DNA from: Candidatus Poribacteria bacterium
GTDB lineage: Bacteria > Abyssobacteria > SURF-5
Length of the DNA: 55,300 bases
Reading direction: 5' to 3'
Assembly: GCA_016215705.1 (NCBI GenBank)
Contig: JACRIR010000214.1
Location: 1 to 55,300 of the forward strand
A program made the position numbers and the translations under genes. The notes beneath the pieces were generated by a model. It was not told the origin of the DNA and made no database searches. It saw only the letters and a program-made list of their open reading frames with translations. Of this stretch, positions 51,656 to 55,300 are shown one piece after another; position 1 is the first letter of the stretch, and every line of letters begins with the position of its first letter.

Positions 51656-53038
51656 GTGAGTAAGCGCTTCATTCCGCTAATGTTTATTCTTGTGATCTGC
51701 TGTTGTAACCAGGACATTCGCCAAGCGAATGAGCCTGCCGGATCCGGAACAATCTCGGGCGAGGTACGCGCGAAGAAATCATCTGATTCGGTTATATACG
51801 TCGGCCTTGGGACAAGCCTCGACGAAATATCTTCCGGGAAGTGCGTCAAGTTCATAGCTCTGAGAAAGCCCGGCCGGTTCCATATGGAGGACGTTCCTCC
51901 GGGCAAATATTGCCTGAGCGCATTTATCGACCTTAACAGCGATGAGAGGCCCGATATTCTTCTAGAACCCTACTACATACACCGAACCGAGATTCTGGTT
52001 GCTCCCGGCCAGAAGATCAGAGACATCATCGTGGAAGGTTTCTTTAACGAGCGCGATCCATCGTTCAAGACGGCCGAGCGAACAAAGGAGTATTCTGCGC
52101 TCAGAGACAGCGCGAGTGTGGCGATCGAGAATGCGTATCGGAAACTAAGGGCTGAAGGAGGCGCTTTGTTCGCTGAATTGATGCCGACCTTGCGGGCTAT
52201 GGTTTTTGAGGCGGAAGAGACGTGGGCGGTTGCCGGGAATGACGCCGACTGGGAACACATAAGGGCATTGCTCGAACCTCTTCCCGAACTTGCCTCGGAC
52301 GCGGCCAGAGGCATCGACGGGACAAATTTTCTCCGCGGATGCTTCCTGCGCGCGTATCTTTCGGAACTGGATGGAACCGTTCAGCGTTATGCCATTCACG
52401 TGCCTGAAGAGTACGACGGCTCGCAGCCGTTCCCGCTTGTGATTGCGCTTCATACGTCGGGAGGAGACCACTGGTCCGGTCTGAAACTCGTCACCGGGTA
52501 CAGCAACATTCTCAGAAGCGCTGATGAAGCCAACCGTCACTTTTTTCCCGCAAAGCTTCCATCGGATTTTATCGTTGTTTCTCCTAATGGCTATGGCTTC
52601 GAGGGGCCGGGGTATCGAGGTCCGGCCGAATATGATGTCATGAAAGTGCTTGAGGAAGTGGAGTCTCACTATAAGATCGATAGGAGTCGCATATATCTTA
52701 CGGGCGCTTCCAAAGGCGGGCAGGGGACCTGGGAGATAGGGCTCAAACATCCCGAATTGTTCGCCGCGATTGCGCCGGTTTGCGGCGCAACGGGCGGTGT
52801 TCGGACGATGGCAAGCCAGATCGGTCGCGTGCCCATATTCGTATTTCACGGGGCCAAGGACAGAATCACGTCGGTGAATGAGTCACGCGTAATGATTGCC
52901 GCAGCGCGACGACTGGTGAAGCCGCCCAAATACCAATACTTCGAGTATCCGGAATGGGGCCATTTTGCGACGTATCGGGTTTATGAGAACGGCGCGATTT
53001 TCGACCTGTTCAGGGGAGAATCACGTCCGAGCGCGTGA
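51656..53038 (+). CDS. Secreted alpha/beta-hydrolase esterase (PHB depolymerase / feruloyl-esterase-like)
   Basis: 460 residues with a short hydrophobic N-terminus (RFIPLMFILVICCCNQ) that may be a lipoprotein-type signal. Residues 30-130 form a beta-rich, carboxypeptidase-regulatory-like domain (EDVPPGKYCLSAFIDLN). The catalytic domain has GASKGG (nucleophile Ser), GAKDRIT (Asp) and EWGHF (His). Similar to LpqC/poly(3-hydroxybutyrate)-depolymerase-like esterases. Start GTG 51656 with GAGGAG nine bases upstream; an in-frame ATG at 51617 would place the hydrophobic stretch too deep. Converges on the D-aminoacylase gene. Confidence 0.85.
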   Translation: MSKRFIPLMFILVICCCNQDIRQANEPAGSGTISGEVRAKKSSDSVIYVGLGTSLDEISSGKCVKFIALRKPGRFHMEDVPPGKYCLSAFIDLNSDERPDILLEPYYIHRTEILVAPGQKIRDIIVEGFFNERDPSFKTAERTKEYSALRDSASVAIENAYRKLRAEGGALFAELMPTLRAMVFEAEETWAVAGNDADWEHIRALLEPLPELASDAARGIDGTNFLRGCFLRAYLSELDGTVQRYAIHVPEEYDGSQPFPLVIALHTSGGDHWSGLKLVTGYSNILRSADEANRHFFPAKLPSDFIVVSPNGYGFEGPGYRGPAEYDVMKVLEEVESHYKIDRSRIYLTGASKGGQGTWEIGLKHPELFAAIAPVCGATGGVRTMASQIGRVPIFVFHGAKDRITSVNESRVMIAAARRLVKPPKYQYFEYPEWGHFATYRVYENGAIFDLFRGESRPSA

Positions 53039-53080
53039 AAAGTCCCGAAATTGAGGAACTACTGAAACAGGCACGACAGA

Positions 53081-53202
53081 GTGTCCCGTAATTGCCATTC
53101 CGAGGGCGCAGCATGCTGCGCCCTTACAAGAAATGCTGATTTTGCGGGGTGTTAGGGGACGGCGCGCCGTGACCCTACAGTTGATCCACAATTACGGGAC
53201 AC
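53081..53202. mobile_element. 122-bp MITE-like composite between convergent genes
   Basis: Perfect 14-bp terminal inverted repeats (GTGTCCCGTAATTG at 53081-53094 and its complement at 53189-53202) enclose two further palindromes: GGGCGCAGCATGCTGCGCCC (53104-53123) and a TAGGGG...CCCTA one (53153-53178) of the family seen at 32320. No coding capacity. It lies between two converging genes. Confidence 0.75.
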
Positions 53203-53217
53203 CCTCGCGAGGGGCAT

Positions 53218-54870
53218 TTACTTGCGCAGGACCTTTCCGTGCAACTGGCCGGCTTTGTAGTCGCCTTTGTCGACAACCATATGTCCGTTCAGCATGACGT
53301 ATTCGATTCCGACCGAGTCTTCGGTTGGTCGCTTTAGTGTGGCGCGGTCTGCGACCGTGTCTGGATTGAATACTACAATATCGGCTGCATATCCTTTTTT
53401 CAGAAGTCCCCGATCGTTCAGTCCCGTGCGGTTTGCGGGAAGGGATGTCATTTTACGGACTGCTTCCTCGAGAGGCATGAGCTTCAGTTCACGTACGTAA
53501 TGGCCTAGGATTCGAGGATAATTGCCCCACGAGTTCGGGTATTGCCAGCCCTGGCGCGTGATTATGCAGTCGGTCTCGAACGAGTTCAACGGATGCGCCA
53601 GCACGCGTCGAAGCACCGACTCATCCTGCGCGTTTCCGCTGTATTGCGCGAGGAATATGCGCGCCAGTCCCTTACTCTCCACCACCAGATAGCAGTATGC
53701 GTCGAAGGGGTCTTCACCACGCGCCTCCGCAATCTCAAGCACATTCATTCCTTCATATCGCGTGAGAGCGGGAGATGCTCCCCACATCAGCATCAAGTCT
53801 TCGTAGCCGAACTGAAGCATTCCCTTTGCCATATCCAATTCGCCGCGGATTCGCTCGCGGATTTCCGGATTCTGCAGATTGTTCACAAGGTCCGGCAACG
53901 CCCATGCGGGGAATATCACGGCGATGGTCGAGATTCCGACAGTATAGGCATAGGCGTCGAACCCGACGTCGATCCCGCGCCGGACGGCGGTTTCAATCTC
54001 ACCGAGGACGGCGTCGGCTGTCTCCTCCCAGGTTTTCCGGCCGACGAAAATCAAATGTGATATTTGAAGAGGCTGACCGGTCGTCTCTCCTATCTTCAGG
54101 AAATCCTTGACCGAACGCAGATTGTGTGGCTCGCCGCCAATTTCCTCATATGCCGGCGAAACCCAACTATATGCCTGCAAATGTGCGGGGAACATGGCGT
54201 CGTATTCTTTTGCCAGCCGGGCAAACTCAATGATTTCTTCCGGCGGGCTGAATATGCCCGGAGAGTATCCTAATCCGGTGGAAACGCCGAAGGCCCCTTC
54301 CTCAAGACTCCGGCGGGCCAGTCGCTTCATGGTTTCGAGTTCATCACGGTTCGGAGGGCTTGTGTCTTCTCCCTTTACGGCGACGTGCAGAGTCGCGTGT
54401 CCCACGAGTTCAGCAATATTGAATGCCACTCCTTGTCGTTCGATGTGGTCGAGGAATTCACCCATCGATTTCCACGGAAACAGCAGATCGATGCGCGCGG
54501 AATCTGACGATTCGCCCATGAGTTGAAGCATAGCCCTTCGCATTGCCACTTCGCCGAATTCCTTTGATAACGGGGCAGGGGAGAAGCCGCAGTTGCCGGT
54601 TACCATCGTAGTTACACCCTGCTTGACAAGTGGACAGAGGAGATCGCTATGAGCGGGATCAATGACCGGCCAATCGAAATGAGAATGGATATCGATGAAG
54701 CCGGGTGAGACTACCATCCCCAAGGCGTCAACCGTTCGATCAGCTTGAACTCCCGACAGGTCGCCAACAACCGCTATTTTTTCGCCTATGATGCCGAGGT
54801 CAGACCTCAGTGCTTGCTTGCCGCTTCCGTCCATTAGATTTCCATTGCGGATAATTACATCAAAATTCAT
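53218..54870 (-). CDS. N-acyl-D-amino-acid deacylase (D-aminoacylase)
   Basis: 550-residue amidohydrolase that removes acyl groups from N-acyl-D-amino acids. The first metal site is in GFIDIHSHFDW; GNCGFSPAPL, ELVGHATLH, GVSTGLGYSPG, ISHL, DAYAYTVG and LPANRTGLNDRGLLKKGYAADIVVFNP are family landmarks. Length and both ends are normal, in contrast to the deleted relative at 41860-42237. ATG 54870 follows AAAGGA. It faces the esterase gene across the MITE-like element; the motif ATTCGTGTTCC lies 32 bases before the start. Confidence 0.93.
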   Translation of the reverse strand: MNFDVIIRNGNLMDGSGKQALRSDLGIIGEKIAVVGDLSGVQADRTVDALGMVVSPGFIDIHSHFDWPVIDPAHSDLLCPLVKQGVTTMVTGNCGFSPAPLSKEFGEVAMRRAMLQLMGESSDSARIDLLFPWKSMGEFLDHIERQGVAFNIAELVGHATLHVAVKGEDTSPPNRDELETMKRLARRSLEEGAFGVSTGLGYSPGIFSPPEEIIEFARLAKEYDAMFPAHLQAYSWVSPAYEEIGGEPHNLRSVKDFLKIGETTGQPLQISHLIFVGRKTWEETADAVLGEIETAVRRGIDVGFDAYAYTVGISTIAVIFPAWALPDLVNNLQNPEIRERIRGELDMAKGMLQFGYEDLMLMWGASPALTRYEGMNVLEIAEARGEDPFDAYCYLVVESKGLARIFLAQYSGNAQDESVLRRVLAHPLNSFETDCIITRQGWQYPNSWGNYPRILGHYVRELKLMPLEEAVRKMTSLPANRTGLNDRGLLKKGYAADIVVFNPDTVADRATLKRPTEDSVGIEYVMLNGHMVVDKGDYKAGQLHGKVLRK

Positions 54871-54977
54871 GGCGCATTCCTTTCGCTAAGGGGAGAAGGT
54901 TGGAACACGAATGAGTTGCAGGAAATATGCACACCGAACGTTTAGCTTCTTGTTTCCCAAGTCCGATGACGTGTTTT

Positions 54978-55006
54978 GTAAGGGCGACCCGTCGGGTCGC
55001 CCTTAC
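54978..55006. repeat. Perfect palindrome of the GGGCGACCCG dispersed family
   Basis: Fourteen-base arms flank one central T; same family as 51222-51247. Confidence 0.8.
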
Positions 55007-55142
55007 GGAGGGTGCAGAGGGATACGTCATCGTATTTGTGAGAACCCAGCACGGCCCAATGGCCACTCGATTATAGTCGAGTTGTGAAGAAAATGGAAGT
55101 GTTCAGGCAAGCGGGGGAGAGTAAAGCTGAACGAACAATCAT

Positions 55143-55178
55143 TAGATGTCGTTTTTGCTTTAGATGTCGTTTTTGCTT
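55143..55178. repeat. 18-bp tandem duplication
   Basis: TAGATGTCGTTTTTGCTT is present as two perfect, adjacent copies. Confidence 0.9.
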
Positions 55179-55300
55179 TTGTGAAAGAGTCCGATACTGA
55201 GGCGTCGGGTTTGATCGTTTTCTGCTGGAACAAGGACTCATTCTGTTTGGTGGAAAGGCAGAATCCGTGAATATGATCATAGAAGGTAAGTAATTTAAAT

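Larger units (their letters stand above)
54871..55300. other. Terminal spacer with a palindrome and an 18-bp tandem repeat
   Basis: GTAAGGGCGACCCG-T-CGGGTCGCCCTTAC is a perfect 29-bp palindrome at 54978-55006. TAGATGTCGTTTTTGCTT occurs twice in tandem at 55143-55178. One frame from 55088 to the stop at 55267-55269 is open and would read SLDVVFALDVVFAFVKES across the duplication, but it has no ATG, GTG or TTG start placed to use it, so no gene is called. Confidence 0.5.

Overview
The window reads as chromosome of an uncultured diderm (Gram-negative) bacterium of roughly 50-55% GC that I cannot place in a phylum. The clues are an EnvC-like division domain, a PilB/PilC pilus system, a prepilin-like H-X9-DG protein, an XrtA-type polysaccharide deacetylase, a secreted beta-helix protein of the choice-of-anchor Q type, and many palindromic or MITE-like repeats in long intergenic spaces. 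There are no rRNA or tRNA genes and no CRISPR array that I can see. The left edge cuts through a gene.

Layout. 1-7.2 kb: the 3' end of an H-X9-DG pseudopilin-like gene with a strong terminator, the pilus ATPase pilB with an extra zinc-ribbon tail, and pilC; between them lies a three-gene polyamine operon (deoxyhypusine-synthase-like enzyme, agmatinase, pyruvoyl-dependent arginine decarboxylase). 7.3-19.2 kb: a dense minus-strand housekeeping run: transketolase halves, ftsE, an ftsX-envC fusion, ctpA, rdgB, tsaC, rpiB, glyA, dCMP deaminase, hslU and a YfiH/PgeF laccase-domain gene, many overlapping by a few bases. 19.3-24.4 kb: an NtrC-type two-component pair, a divergent polysaccharide deacetylase with a methyltransferase, and a lone receiver protein. 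24.6-30.7 kb (plus strand): PhnP-like hydrolase, glutaredoxin-like protein, Fe-S flavoprotein, DHH phosphoesterase, a TetR regulator, an orphan NtrC-type regulator and two small proteins. 31.0-35.2 kb: a HemL-like class III aminotransferase converging on a GT-C membrane glycosyltransferase and a histone-deacetylase-like enzyme.

35.2-55.3 kb is accessory in character, with long spacers, repeats and decayed genes: a truncated phage primase, a YpeA-type acetyltransferase, a 1279-residue secreted propeller/beta-helix protein, a frameshifted group II intron reverse transcriptase, a D-aminoacylase with a large internal deletion, an M20 peptidase, a radical SAM/SPASM protein, an autoregulated TetR, a PhoD-like phosphatase, a xylose-isomerase-like TIM barrel, a Gfo/Idh/MocA oxidoreductase, an esterase and an intact D-aminoacylase. 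Several of these share an 11-base motif just upstream of the start codon.

The most unusual object is the cell-division module at 14.7-17.4 kb. The FtsX permease and its periplasmic partner EnvC are one polypeptide, and the neighbouring FtsE ATPase has lost the usual Q-loop and ABC-signature residues. I found no entire new defence or mobile system; this single-chain FtsEX-EnvC machine is the best candidate for something undescribed.
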